41,494 bases of DNA, taken from positions 1 through 41,494 of the forward strand of contig CAKPNG010000011.1 in NCBI GenBank assembly GCA_934168325.1, written 5' to 3'. The translations under genes were made by a program, and so were the position numbers. The stretch's first letter is position 1; each line of letters begins with the position of its first letter. Below, piece after piece: positions 1 through 8,206 of the stretch. Source of the DNA: an uncultured Bacilli bacterium. Its GTDB lineage: Bacteria; Bacillota_I; Bacilli_A; RFN20; CAG-826. The notes below the pieces were generated by a model. The model was given only the letters and a program-made list of their open reading frames with translations, had not been told where the DNA came from and searched no databases.

Positions 1-76
1 CTTGCAAATATGGTTTTCGGAAGTAATACTTAATTGTATTTAATTTTAGGGAGACCTACAACAAAGGGACACAATC
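1..76. repeat. Left copy of 76-bp terminal inverted repeat
   Basis: These bases are the exact reverse complement of 41419-41494, with the two copies diverging at base 77. On the plus strand a short open frame runs from the first base to a TAA at 31-33 (last residues ANMVFGSNT), followed by about 43 non-coding bases ending GGGACACAATC. This could be the 3' end of a transposase gene plus the end of an insertion sequence, with the rest lying outside the window, but I do not recognise the family. The repeat interrupts the ABC ATPase frame, which has a TAG at 47-49. The alternative is that the window ends are simply the edge of a longer inverted repeat where assembly stopped. Confidence 0.95.
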
Positions 77-1063
77 ATTGCTTTAAAAAATATTAAAAAT
101 ATTGAAAAAGGAAAAGAGAAAATCTTAAAAAAGGATGAACTTTTAGAGGGTATTTCTAAAAATAACGAAGAAATTAAAAGAAATGAAGAAAAGATTTTAG
201 AGTTAGAAAAGACTCCTTCTACATATAAATTTAAGATGGTAAAAATGCCTAAAGAACAGATTGATGAGAAAGTTCAATATGCTGCTGAGATATTAGGTCT
301 TAAACCATATTTAAAAAGAAAACCATCTGCTTTAAGTGGTGGTCAAAGACAACGTGTTGCACTTGGAAGAGCAATAGTTAGAAATCCAAAAGTATTTTTA
401 ATGGATGAACCTTTAAGTAACTTAGATGCTAAACTTCGTGTTCAAATGAGAAGTGAAATTACTAAAATTCATAAAACAGTTGGAGCAACAACAATTTATG
501 TTACTCACGATCAAACTGAAGCTATGACTATGGCTGATAGAATGGTAGTTATGAAAGATGGGAGGATACAACAAATTGGGACACCAAAAGAGTTATATAA
601 TAATCCAATTAATATCTTTGTTGCTGGATTTATTGGAGCTCCTGCTATGAATTTTATTAAAGGTAAATTTGATGGTAAGCGCTTTATGATTTATAAAATC
701 GTAGAATGTGATGATGATAATTCTAAAGAATTAGCAATAGAAACTGATACATTTATTGATTTAACACCTGCTTTAATAGATAGATTAAAAGATTATATTA
801 ATAAAGATATAGTTTTAGGTATTAGACCTGAAGATGTTTTATTAGTTGATAACAATAAAACAAAAAATGTATTAACTATAAGTTCAGAAATTAGTGAATT
901 ATTAGGAACTGAAACTATAATTTATGGAATTATCAACAATCAAGCATTAAACTTAAAGACAAATAAAGAAATAGATTCAAAGAATCAAAAAGAATTTAAT
1001 GTTTCTTTAAGACTTGAAAAAGCTCATGTATTTGATATTGAAACAACAAATGTAATTAAATAA
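77..1063 (+). CDS. MsmK/UgpC-type sugar ABC transporter ATPase, 5'-truncated
   Basis: This is the C-terminal two-thirds of an ATPase that energises CUT1-type sugar importers. Visible are the signature LSGGQRQRVA, Walker B VFLMDEP, the H-loop VTHD and a TOBE-like region with GIRPED. Walker A and the Q-loop are missing. The frame is open upstream of the first ATG (236), back to base 50. Residues encoded from 77 to about 235 are a Lys/Glu-rich helix that aligns with the coiled-coil insert of the complete paralogue at 4164-5882, ending in a shared TP...PKE segment before the signature. Real coding therefore begins at or before the repeat boundary and has been cut, not started, there. DNA identity with the paralogue is high around Walker B. 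If 236 were used as a start, the product could not bind ATP normally. A bidirectional terminator follows. The gene is either disrupted by an insertion or simply cut by the window edge. Confidence 0.85.
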   Translation: MALKNIKNIEKGKEKILKKDELLEGISKNNEEIKRNEEKILELEKTPSTYKFKMVKMPKEQIDEKVQYAAEILGLKPYLKRKPSALSGGQRQRVALGRAIVRNPKVFLMDEPLSNLDAKLRVQMRSEITKIHKTVGATTIYVTHDQTEAMTMADRMVVMKDGRIQQIGTPKELYNNPINIFVAGFIGAPAMNFIKGKFDGKRFMIYKIVECDDDNSKELAIETDTFIDLTPALIDRLKDYINKDIVLGIRPEDVLLVDNNKTKNVLTISSEISELLGTETIIYGIINNQALNLKTNKEIDSKNQKEFNVSLRLEKAHVFDIETTNVIK

Positions 1064-1102
1064 CCTTATCTAATATTTTTCTTAAAAGTATACGTTTTTG
1101 AC

Positions 1103-1131
1103 AAAAAAGCCTGCAAAATTAGGCTTTTTTT
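1103..1131. terminator. Bidirectional rho-independent terminator
   Basis: A 10-bp stem (AAAAAAGCCT paired with AGGCTTTTTT) and an 8-base loop are flanked by A and T runs on either side. It therefore works in both directions and separates the ABC ATPase fragment on the plus strand from the convergent DeoR-type gene, whose stop codon overlaps its last bases. Confidence 0.85.
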
Positions 1132-1891
1132 AATAAATTATGTTTATATTGTTTTGCTTAAAATATTTTAAAAAGTCGTTTTCTGGTAATTTATTAGTAA
1201 TAATAATGTCGACTTCTTTAATGTCTAATGTTTTATTAATACCTTTCTTATTAAATTTTGTATTATCCAATAAATAAATACACATATCAGAATTCTTGTT
1301 CATAATCTTTTTAGCTTCAGATTGATCTAGGGTTGATTCGCTAATTCCAAAATGAAGATCAATTCCAGTAGCACTCATTATAGCTAAATCAGCATGAAGA
1401 TTACTTAAAGTAGTATTCGTGATAGTTCCTAATAAACTATTAGAATTAGATTGAATAATTCCTCCAGTTAAAATTACTTCGTGTTTAGTATTATTTAAAA
1501 TTTCATTAGTAATTTCAAAACCGTTAGTAATAATAGTTAAATTTTTAAAGTTATTTAAATAATTAACGAGTTGTAAAACAGTAGTAGAACTATCTAAAAA
1601 TAGAGACATATTATCTTTAATAAAAGGTAAAACTTTTTGACATAATTTCCTTTTTTCTATAACATTGCTTTCTTCTCTATATTTAAAAGGAGTTTCCTTA
1701 TTAAATGTATTCTTTGTTAGATAAACACCACCAAAAGTACGGGTAACTAAACCTTTTTTCTCCATATTTGTTAAATCTCTTCTTATTGTAGAAGTTGATA
1801 CAAATAATAATTGGGATAATTCTAAAACAGATATAGAATTTTGCTTTTTTAATATATTTATGATTTTATCTTCTCTTTCTAAGTTATACAT
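1130..1891 (-). CDS. DeoR-family transcriptional regulator
   Basis: This cytoplasmic DNA-binding repressor-type protein is 253 aa, the usual size for the DeoR/GlpR family. The N-terminal winged helix (about residues 1-57) has the family pattern of recognition helix STSTIRRDL followed by GLVTRTFGGV. The C-terminal sugar-phosphate sensor domain shows DSSTTVLQL near residue 100, ITNG, LTGG and ATGID. The ATG is preceded by an AGAGGT ribosome-binding site 8 bases upstream. It is divergent from rhaA across a 176-bp spacer and is the obvious candidate regulator of the rhaA-rhaD-ATPase-RDD operon. Known relatives often sense a phosphorylated sugar intermediate such as rhamnulose-1-phosphate. That ligand is inferred from context, not seen in the sequence. 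Confidence 0.9.
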   Translation of the reverse strand: MYNLEREDKIINILKKQNSISVLELSQLLFVSTSTIRRDLTNMEKKGLVTRTFGGVYLTKNTFNKETPFKYREESNVIEKRKLCQKVLPFIKDNMSLFLDSSTTVLQLVNYLNNFKNLTIITNGFEITNEILNNTKHEVILTGGIIQSNSNSLLGTITNTTLSNLHADLAIMSATGIDLHFGISESTLDQSEAKKIMNKNSDMCIYLLDNTKFNKKGINKTLDIKEVDIIITNKLPENDFLKYFKQNNINIIY

Positions 1892-2067
1892 ATGGTTACC
1901 TCTATATATAATTTAATTATATATATGTATTTTTTCAAACAAAATTTGCTCAAGTTTGCTTAAATTGATTAAATTTATGATTAATTTCCAAAATTCAGTC
2001 AAACTCTAGCATTAGAATGTATATAAAATTATAATAAAATTGACTTTATATAAGGAGTACATATTTT
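1892..2067. promoter_or_regulatory. Divergent deoR/rhaA control region with candidate operator
   Basis: This 176-bp spacer carries the outward promoters of the DeoR-type gene and rhaA. A direct repeat TTTGCTCAA / TTTGCTTAA lies at 1945-1953 and 1955-1963, one helical turn apart, and is a candidate operator. An AT-only inverted repeat (10-bp arms, 1904-1913 and 1915-1924) lies next to the DeoR start. A TATAAT at 2030-2035 is a plausible -10 for rhaA, but I see no good -35. The rhaA ribosome-binding site AAGGAG is at 2052-2057. No cre site was seen here. Confidence 0.55.
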
Positions 2068-3321
2068 ATGAGAGACTTAAGAAAAGAATATGAATTAGCT
2101 AAAAAAGAATACGCTAAGATAGGTGTTGATACTGATAAGGCATTAGAAAGATTAGCAAATGTTAGAATTTCTATGCATTGTTGGCAAGGCGATGATGTTC
2201 GTGGTTTTTTATTTAATAGTGATTTAAGTGGTGGAATTCAAACTACTGGTAATTATCCAGGAAGAGCACGTAATGTAAAAGAACTTAAAGAAGATATAAC
2301 TGAAGTTTTAAAATTAGTACCAGGTAAATTTAATTTAAATCTTCATGCAATTTATGCAGATACTGATGAAAAAATAGATTTAGATCAAATAGAACCTGAA
2401 CATTTTGCTAAATGGGTAGAATTTGCAAAAGAACATAATTTAGGATTAGATTTTAACCCTACATGTTTTTCTCATCCAATGGCAAGTAGTGGATTTACTT
2501 TATCAAGTGCAGATGATAAAGTAAGAAACTTCTGGATTGAACATTGTAAAAGAAGTAGAAAAATTGGCGAATATTTTGGTAAAGAATTAGGAATCCCATG
2601 TGTTACTAATATTTGGATTCCTGATGGAATGAAAGATATACCATACGATAGATTATCTCCAAGAAAGAGATTAGAAGATAGTTTAGATAAAATTTTAGAA
2701 GAAAAGATTGATCCTAAATATAACATTGATAGCGTTGAATCTAAAGTTTTTGGAATTGGTGTTGAATCTTATACAGTAGGAAGTAATGAATTTTATTTAG
2801 GCTATGCTACTAAAAATCAAACTGCTTTAACTCTTGATTCTGGACATTTCCATCCAACTGAATATATAAGTGATAAGATAAGTAGTGTTTTATTATATGT
2901 TCCACATTTATTACTTCATGTTTCTAGACCAGTAAGATGGGATAGTGACCATGTTGTTATATTTGATGATGAATTAAACGAAATTGCTAGAAGTTTAGTA
3001 AGAAGTAATTTAATTGAAAAAACTTCAATTGGTTTAGATTATTTTGATGCTTCTATTAATAGAATTGCTGCTTGGGTAGTTGGAATTAGATCAACTCAAA
3101 AAGCTTTATTAAAAGCTATGCTTGAACCAGTTGATACTATTAATGAATTAGAAAAAGATATGAAATATACTGACAGAATGGTTCTTACTGAAGAAATGAA
3201 ATCTATGCCATTTGGTATTGTTTATGATTATTATTGCTTTATTAATAATATTCCTGTTGGCAGTGAATATCTTGCTGAAATTAAAGATTATGAAAATAAA
3301 GTTTTAAGTAAAAGAGGATAA
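2068..3321 (+). CDS. rhaA: L-rhamnose isomerase
   Basis: This enzyme converts L-rhamnose to L-rhamnulose in the cytoplasm, the first step of phosphorylative rhamnose catabolism. The 417-aa protein has the usual RhaA length and family landmarks: SMHCWQGDDV near residue 35, then GGIQTTGNYPG, LDFNPTCFSHP and TNIWIPDGMKD. Metal-site regions follow at LDSGHFHPTEY and RWDSDHVV, whose His and Asp residues correspond to the Mn/Zn ligands of characterised RhaA. A strong AAGGAG ribosome-binding site precedes the ATG. It is the first gene of an operon with rhaD (2-bp gap), an ABC ATPase and an RDD protein, and is probably controlled by the divergent DeoR-type regulator. Rhamnulokinase, normally encoded beside these genes, is absent from this operon. 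Confidence 0.97.
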   Translation: MRDLRKEYELAKKEYAKIGVDTDKALERLANVRISMHCWQGDDVRGFLFNSDLSGGIQTTGNYPGRARNVKELKEDITEVLKLVPGKFNLNLHAIYADTDEKIDLDQIEPEHFAKWVEFAKEHNLGLDFNPTCFSHPMASSGFTLSSADDKVRNFWIEHCKRSRKIGEYFGKELGIPCVTNIWIPDGMKDIPYDRLSPRKRLEDSLDKILEEKIDPKYNIDSVESKVFGIGVESYTVGSNEFYLGYATKNQTALTLDSGHFHPTEYISDKISSVLLYVPHLLLHVSRPVRWDSDHVVIFDDELNEIARSLVRSNLIEKTSIGLDYFDASINRIAAWVVGIRSTQKALLKAMLEPVDTINELEKDMKYTDRMVLTEEMKSMPFGIVYDYYCFINNIPVGSEYLAEIKDYENKVLSKRG

Positions 3322-3323
3322 TT

Positions 3324-4154
3324 ATGAAAGTATTAGATGCTTTATTTGTAAAACAATTTATTAATCTTTGTGATAATGGCTATAAAAAAGGATGGCATGA
3401 AAGAAATGGTGGCAACCTTTCTTATAGAATAAAAGACGAAGAAATTGCTTCTATTAAAGAAAATTTAAATGAAGATAAACCTTGGTTAGAAATTGGAACT
3501 ACTGTACCTACTTTAAAAAACGAATATTTTTTAGTCACAGGTAGTGGCAGATTCATGATGAATGTTAAAGAATTTCCAGAAAGTAACATTTGTATTATTA
3601 AATTAGATGAAACAGGTAGTAAATTCAAAATTGTTTGGGGATTAATTGAAGGTGGTAGACCTACAAGTGAACTTCCTTCACATTTAATGAATCTTGAAGT
3701 CGTAAAAAGAAGAACAAATGACGAATTTAGAATTGTTTATCATTGTCATGCTACAAATATTATTGCTTTAACATTTGTATTACCTTTAGAAGATAAAGCA
3801 TTTACAAGAGAACTTTGGGAAATGGCTACTGAATGTCCAGTTGTTTTCCCTGAAGGAGTTGGTGTTGTACCTTGGATGGTTCCTGGTGGTAAAGATATTG
3901 CTGTCGCAACTTCTAAATTAATGGAAAAATATAATGTTGCTATTTGGGCACATCATGGATTATTTGTCACTGGTCCTACATTTGATTTAACTTTTGGACT
4001 AGCAGATACTGTTGAAAAATCTGCTGAAATATTAGTAAAAGTTATCTCTATGAATGGTGGATTAAAGAAAAGACAAACTATTACAACACAAAATTTTATT
4101 GATTTAGCCAAAGATTTTAATGTTAAATTAAATGAAGACGCTTTAAAAGATTAG
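3324..4154 (+). CDS. rhaD: Rhamnulose-1-phosphate aldolase
   Basis: This zinc-dependent class II aldolase (aldolase II/adducin fold) splits L-rhamnulose-1-phosphate into dihydroxyacetone phosphate and L-lactaldehyde. The 276-aa length matches E. coli RhaD. Family features are RNGGNLSYR near residue 28, the TGSGR phosphate-binding loop near 72, a candidate catalytic Glu116 in the PTSELPSH stretch, zinc ligands His140 and His142 in HCHATN, and a further zinc His in the WAHHG motif near 210. It starts 2 bases after the rhaA stop, with a GAGGA ribosome-binding site inside the end of rhaA, so the two are translated from one transcript. The lactaldehyde-processing enzyme expected downstream is not in the window. 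Confidence 0.96.
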   Translation: MKVLDALFVKQFINLCDNGYKKGWHERNGGNLSYRIKDEEIASIKENLNEDKPWLEIGTTVPTLKNEYFLVTGSGRFMMNVKEFPESNICIIKLDETGSKFKIVWGLIEGGRPTSELPSHLMNLEVVKRRTNDEFRIVYHCHATNIIALTFVLPLEDKAFTRELWEMATECPVVFPEGVGVVPWMVPGGKDIAVATSKLMEKYNVAIWAHHGLFVTGPTFDLTFGLADTVEKSAEILVKVISMNGGLKKRQTITTQNFIDLAKDFNVKLNEDALKD

Positions 4155-4163
4155 GAGTTTTTT

Positions 4164-5882
4164 ATGGATAAAGATTTAAGGAAAGAAGAACTTAATAAAA
4201 TTAAGGAACAAAAGAAAGATGAAAAGATTAAAGCAAAAGCTTTAGAAGATCAACGTATAAGAGCTCATAATGCTATGAACGCTTATGAAAAGAAACATAA
4301 AAGAGAAAGAAAAATTGCTCCAAAAGGAAGTTTTATTTCCTTACAACATATCAATAAAATATATGATAATCATGTACAAGCAGTTTATGATTTTAATTTA
4401 GAAATTAAAAAACATGAATTTATTGTTTTTGTTGGTCCATCTGGTTGTGGTAAATCTACTACTTTAAGAATGATTGCTGGCTTAGAAAATATTACAGCTG
4501 GTGATTTATATATTGATGGAGTTTATGCTAATGACTTAGAACCAAAAAATAGAGATATCGCAATGGTCTTCCAAAGCTATGCTCTTTATCCTCATATGAG
4601 TGTCAGCGGAAATATGTCTTTTGGTTTAAGAATTAGAAAAGTTCCAACTTTACAATATGATAAAGAAGGTAAACCTTTACAAGCAATTAATAAAGGTTTA
4701 ATTAAAGATTTAGAAAGAGAATATAAGAATTTACTTTTATTTAAAGAAGACTGCAAAACCTCAGAATCTGAAAAAATACCTGAGATTGACAAGGATTTAG
4801 AAGAAATAAAGGCTAAAATTGAATATTTAAAAGTTACTCCAGTTGATGTTTATAAGAATAAACATTTGCCAAAAGAAGTAATTAGAGAAAGAGTTTTAAA
4901 CGCTGCTGATATATTACAAATTAGAGAATATTTAGATAGAAAACCAAAAGCTCTTAGTGGTGGACAATGTCAAAGAGTTGCTCTAGGAAGAGCAATTGTT
5001 AGAAACGCAAAAGTATTTTTAATGGATGAACCTTTAAGTAATCTTGATGCTAAACTTCGTGTTCAAATGAGAAGTGAAATTATTAGACTTCATAATCAAT
5101 TAAAAGCTACTACAATCTATGTTACTCATGATCAAACTGAAGCTATGACAATGGCTACTAGAATCGTAGTTATGTCTAAAGGTTATATTCAACAAATTGG
5201 TACACCAATCGAAATTTATAATCATCCTGCTAATTTATTTGTTGCTACATTTATTGGTAGTCCAGCTATGAACTTATTAGAAGGTCAAATTAGTGATGGA
5301 GTTATTAAGTTTGAAAATAATTATAAGATTGATTTAGGAAAAGAAGCTAAAGAAAAGACTTTATCATTCTATAAAACTGAATTAGATAATTATAAGAAAG
5401 AAAAAGAACAATTATTAGTTAATTTTGTTGAAAGAAATTTATTAATAGAAAAGATTAATCATCTTAAAACATTAGAAAATAATGATAAAAATAAAACTGA
5501 AATTGAAAAATTAGAACATGAATTAGAACATGTTACCAAATCTAATGAAAGATTAACTTTCTTAGAAGATGCTATTATTAAATATGAAGAATTTATTAAA
5601 GATAATAAATTTGATGTCGTATTTGGTATTAGACCTGAAGATATTTATGAAGAAAATAAAGCATTTACTGATGGTAAATTATCTGAAGTTATTGATGGTA
5701 AAGTAAATGTTGCAGAACTTTTAGGTCATGAATATTTTGTTCACGTTGATTTTGATAATGAAGATTTAGTTGCAAAAATCGCAGCAAAACGTATTATTAA
5801 TCAAGAGGAGAATATAAAATTAGTATTAGATTTATCTAAAGCTCATATATTTGATGCAGTTTCTACTAAAATTATATTGTAG
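4164..5882 (+). CDS. MsmK/UgpC-type sugar ABC ATPase with coiled-coil insertions
   Basis: This is the cytoplasmic ATPase subunit of a CUT1 sugar importer and is the likely energy source for the LplB/LplC-type permeases at 8256-10102, which have no ATPase of their own. At 572 aa it is far longer than the usual 360-380. In order: a charged helical N-terminal extension (1-55), Walker A GPSGCGKST (91-99), Q-loop VFQSYALYPH (Q137), a Lys/Glu-rich helical insert (about 161-235), signature LSGGQ (264-268), Walker B VFLMDEP (284-290), H-loop His322, then a TOBE region split by a second coiled-coil insert (about 390-482). The residue after LSGGQ is Cys where Arg is usual. It lies 9 bp after rhaD with an AGGAG ribosome-binding site. 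Mycoplasma UgpC-like ATPases are also unusually long, which supports a Mollicutes-side origin. Confidence 0.93.
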   Translation: MDKDLRKEELNKIKEQKKDEKIKAKALEDQRIRAHNAMNAYEKKHKRERKIAPKGSFISLQHINKIYDNHVQAVYDFNLEIKKHEFIVFVGPSGCGKSTTLRMIAGLENITAGDLYIDGVYANDLEPKNRDIAMVFQSYALYPHMSVSGNMSFGLRIRKVPTLQYDKEGKPLQAINKGLIKDLEREYKNLLLFKEDCKTSESEKIPEIDKDLEEIKAKIEYLKVTPVDVYKNKHLPKEVIRERVLNAADILQIREYLDRKPKALSGGQCQRVALGRAIVRNAKVFLMDEPLSNLDAKLRVQMRSEIIRLHNQLKATTIYVTHDQTEAMTMATRIVVMSKGYIQQIGTPIEIYNHPANLFVATFIGSPAMNLLEGQISDGVIKFENNYKIDLGKEAKEKTLSFYKTELDNYKKEKEQLLVNFVERNLLIEKINHLKTLENNDKNKTEIEKLEHELEHVTKSNERLTFLEDAIIKYEEFIKDNKFDVVFGIRPEDIYEENKAFTDGKLSEVIDGKVNVAELLGHEYFVHVDFDNEDLVAKIAAKRIINQEENIKLVLDLSKAHIFDAVSTKIIL

Positions 5883-5894
5883 TTTAATTAATTA

Positions 5895-7274
5895 ATGGAA
5901 AAATCATTTATCTCAAAATATCGTAATCAAGGATTATTATTTACATCAAAAAGAATATTTGCTTCTTTAATTGATGGATTAATTCTTGTTCTTATTTCAA
6001 TATGCTTATTATTTGCTAGTAATGCTATTATTCAAAATATTCCATCTTATCAAAAGAAAATTCATGATATTGATCAATATCGAATTAATATGTATGAAAT
6101 ATGTGAAGAAGCTAAATTATATGAATATAAAGTAGATAATAATGGACTTAAAAATTATGAAATTCCTATAGACCAAGAAGATTTATTTATTCGTTACGCA
6201 ATAAGTAATATTATGTATACTTATGATTTAAATAAGACTGAATGGGATAATAAATTTATTGCTAAAGAAGATAGTCCTTATGAATATAAAGATAAATATA
6301 ATGTAAGTAGTGCTAGTTTTACTAATGATTATTTAGCTACTTTTTATACAACATATGCTAAAAAATATAATGAAAATAATAATATTTTAACTTTAGCTAG
6401 TGGTGATACTTATATTAGTAATTATAAAAAAGTATTAAAGAATCATTCTTTAGGTGCTGAATGGAATTATTATGAAGGGGACGATTCTTTACTTCCTAGT
6501 TTAAAACTTGATTATGCTCATACTTTATTAATGTATATTGTTAATAATGAAGGTGGAGATTTAGGTTTAAAATCTTATAATTATTTAGCTAGTCAATATA
6601 AAGAAGTATTTAATGAAGCTGCTACTTTATTATTTAAAAGTGATCGATATCAATCTAGTTATAAGCCATATATGAAATTATATAGAGAATGTGCTATTAC
6701 AATTGATGTTAGTAGTATTTTAATTTATGTAATTACATTTATTTTAGGTATTGTTTTACCTATTATATTTATTAAAAATGGAAGAACTGTTGGATTAAAA
6801 TTATTTAAAGGATATGTTATTAATCAAGAAGGATTAGATATTAGTAAAAAAGAAATAATAATAAGAACTATTTTATTATTTATTTCTTATTTTCCTATTA
6901 TGGTTATATCTAATTTCTTTGCTAGTGGAGTTAATTCTGGATGGTTATTTCCTATATTTAGTATTGGTAATTTCAACTTATCTTTATTTAATATATCTAC
7001 TTTATTTTTAATAATACCTATTATTAATTTATTCTTATTAATATCTAATAAAAATAAACAAACATTAACTGAATTATCTAGTAGAACTAAAATAATTGAT
7101 TTAGATCATTATCAAGAACCAGCTATTATAAAAGAAGAAATAAAAGAAGAAACTAAAAATATTATAATTGAAGATAAACCTTATTTCGATTCATCTAGCT
7201 TTAATAATACTGAAAGAGAAAAAGCAATAAATGATATAAAAGATGAAGAAAATATAGAAGACAAAAAAGAATAA
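5895..7274 (+). CDS. RDD-family membrane protein with large extracytoplasmic insert
   Basis: This is an integral membrane protein of 459 aa whose function is unknown. The RDD hallmark is seen in the first helix region (KRIFASLIDGLILVLIS, about 20-36) and in the loop NGRTVGLKLFKGYVI (295-309). Membrane segments are predicted near 25-45, 272-293, 322-345 and 365-385. Ordinary RDD proteins have a short first loop, but here about 220 residues (46-265), rich in Tyr, Asn and Lys, separate the first two helices and should lie outside the cell. The C-terminal tail (from about 395) is cytoplasmic, highly charged and probably disordered. It lies 12 bp after the ABC ATPase with only a weak ribosome-binding site, as last gene of the rhaA operon. 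A role beside the importer is possible but unproven. Confidence 0.8.
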   Translation: MEKSFISKYRNQGLLFTSKRIFASLIDGLILVLISICLLFASNAIIQNIPSYQKKIHDIDQYRINMYEICEEAKLYEYKVDNNGLKNYEIPIDQEDLFIRYAISNIMYTYDLNKTEWDNKFIAKEDSPYEYKDKYNVSSASFTNDYLATFYTTYAKKYNENNNILTLASGDTYISNYKKVLKNHSLGAEWNYYEGDDSLLPSLKLDYAHTLLMYIVNNEGGDLGLKSYNYLASQYKEVFNEAATLLFKSDRYQSSYKPYMKLYRECAITIDVSSILIYVITFILGIVLPIIFIKNGRTVGLKLFKGYVINQEGLDISKKEIIIRTILLFISYFPIMVISNFFASGVNSGWLFPIFSIGNFNLSLFNISTLFLIIPIINLFLLISNKNKQTLTELSSRTKIIDLDHYQEPAIIKEEIKEETKNIIIEDKPYFDSSSFNNTEREKAINDIKDEENIEDKKE

Positions 7275-7277
7275 ATT

Positions 7278-8150
7278 TTATAAATCTACTAGATTTTTTT
7301 GTTTATATTTTGACGGTGGCATACCATAATATTTTTTAAATCTTTTAGTAAAATAAAATTGATTACTATATCCTAAAGTCTCTGCAATTTGTTCAATTGT
7401 AAAAGTTTTATGACTTAATAATTCAATAGCTTTTTTCATTCTTAATTCATCGATATATTGAATGGGAGTAATTCCTGTTTCTTTTTTAAATAGTCTAGTT
7501 AAATAAGATTGAGTGAAATAAAACTTTTTTGCTATCTCATCTAAATTGATATTTGGATCATCAAATTTTCTTTCTAAATACTCACAAATTTTATGAACAA
7601 CTATCTCTTGTTTTGAAGAATAATTCTCAACTTCCTTAGGATAATATTTTATTAAAAAAGAGAAAATTTTAAAAATATAACCGAGAATAACGTAGTATTC
7701 GCTTTTTAAAGTGGCTTTATCATCATCAAGAATCATATTTATTAGACAATTTTTTAAATATAATTTATCATTATCATGATACATGAAGTTGTCACTATCA
7801 AATTGTATTTTATCTAGGAAAGATTTCATAGATATACCATTAAGTTCAATCCAAATATAGCTCCATGGGTTGTTTCTACTTTGCTTATAAGAAGCATTAG
7901 AATGTGGAGGTAATATAAATAAATTATTTTTAGTAATATTATAAGTTTTATTTTTGAAGGTTAAAGTTCCTTCACCACTTAATACATAGTGAATAATATA
8001 GCAGGTTTTATTTGAGACAATTTCTTGCTTTATTGGTCGACATTTTTCAAAGCCTACAACAAGAGGATTGATTGAAAAATCAATTGAATTAGATAAATAG
8101 CTATAGTACACGTCTTTAGTAAAAACTTCGTTTTTTTGATCAATTTTCAT
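7278..8150 (-). CDS. AraC-family transcriptional regulator with cupin sensor
   Basis: This 290-aa cytoplasmic regulator has an N-terminal AraC-type cupin sugar-sensing domain (about 25-105; YVLSGEGTLTF, LFILPPHS, WIELNG). A C-terminal pair of helix-turn-helix motifs follows (about 185-285; LDEIAKKFYFTQSYLTRLFKK and IAETLGYSNQFYFTKRFKKYYG). I chose the ATG at 8150-8148. The frame extends to a TTG at 8168, but that adds only six residues of no family value. Neither start has a clear ribosome-binding site. The gene is divergent from the LplB-type permease gene and the long glycan operon, so it is the probable activator of that operon in response to the imported saccharide. The target and ligand are inferred from position only. 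Confidence 0.88.
   Translation of the reverse strand: MKIDQKNEVFTKDVYYSYLSNSIDFSINPLVVGFEKCRPIKQEIVSNKTCYIIHYVLSGEGTLTFKNKTYNITKNNLFILPPHSNASYKQSRNNPWSYIWIELNGISMKSFLDKIQFDSDNFMYHDNDKLYLKNCLINMILDDDKATLKSEYYVILGYIFKIFSFLIKYYPKEVENYSSKQEIVVHKICEYLERKFDDPNINLDEIAKKFYFTQSYLTRLFKKETGITPIQYIDELRMKKAIELLSHKTFTIEQIAETLGYSNQFYFTKRFKKYYGMPPSKYKQKNLVDL
7282..7300 (+). terminator. Rho-independent terminator of the rhaA operon
   Basis: A short hairpin, AAATCT - ACT - AGATTT, is followed at once by a T run and lies just downstream of the RDD gene stop. It falls inside the 3' end of the convergent AraC-type gene, because the two genes are only 3 bases apart. The stem is only 6 bp, so efficiency is uncertain. 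Confidence 0.6.
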
Positions 8151-8206
8151 ATTTATATAATAAATCAAAATGTCAAAAAAGTATATATTTTATATTAGAT
8201 TATTTA

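Noticed and set aside
1903..1926. AT-only palindrome near the deoR start taken as a firm operator
   Set aside because: TA-repeat palindromes arise easily in AT-rich spacers, so it is mentioned but not claimed.
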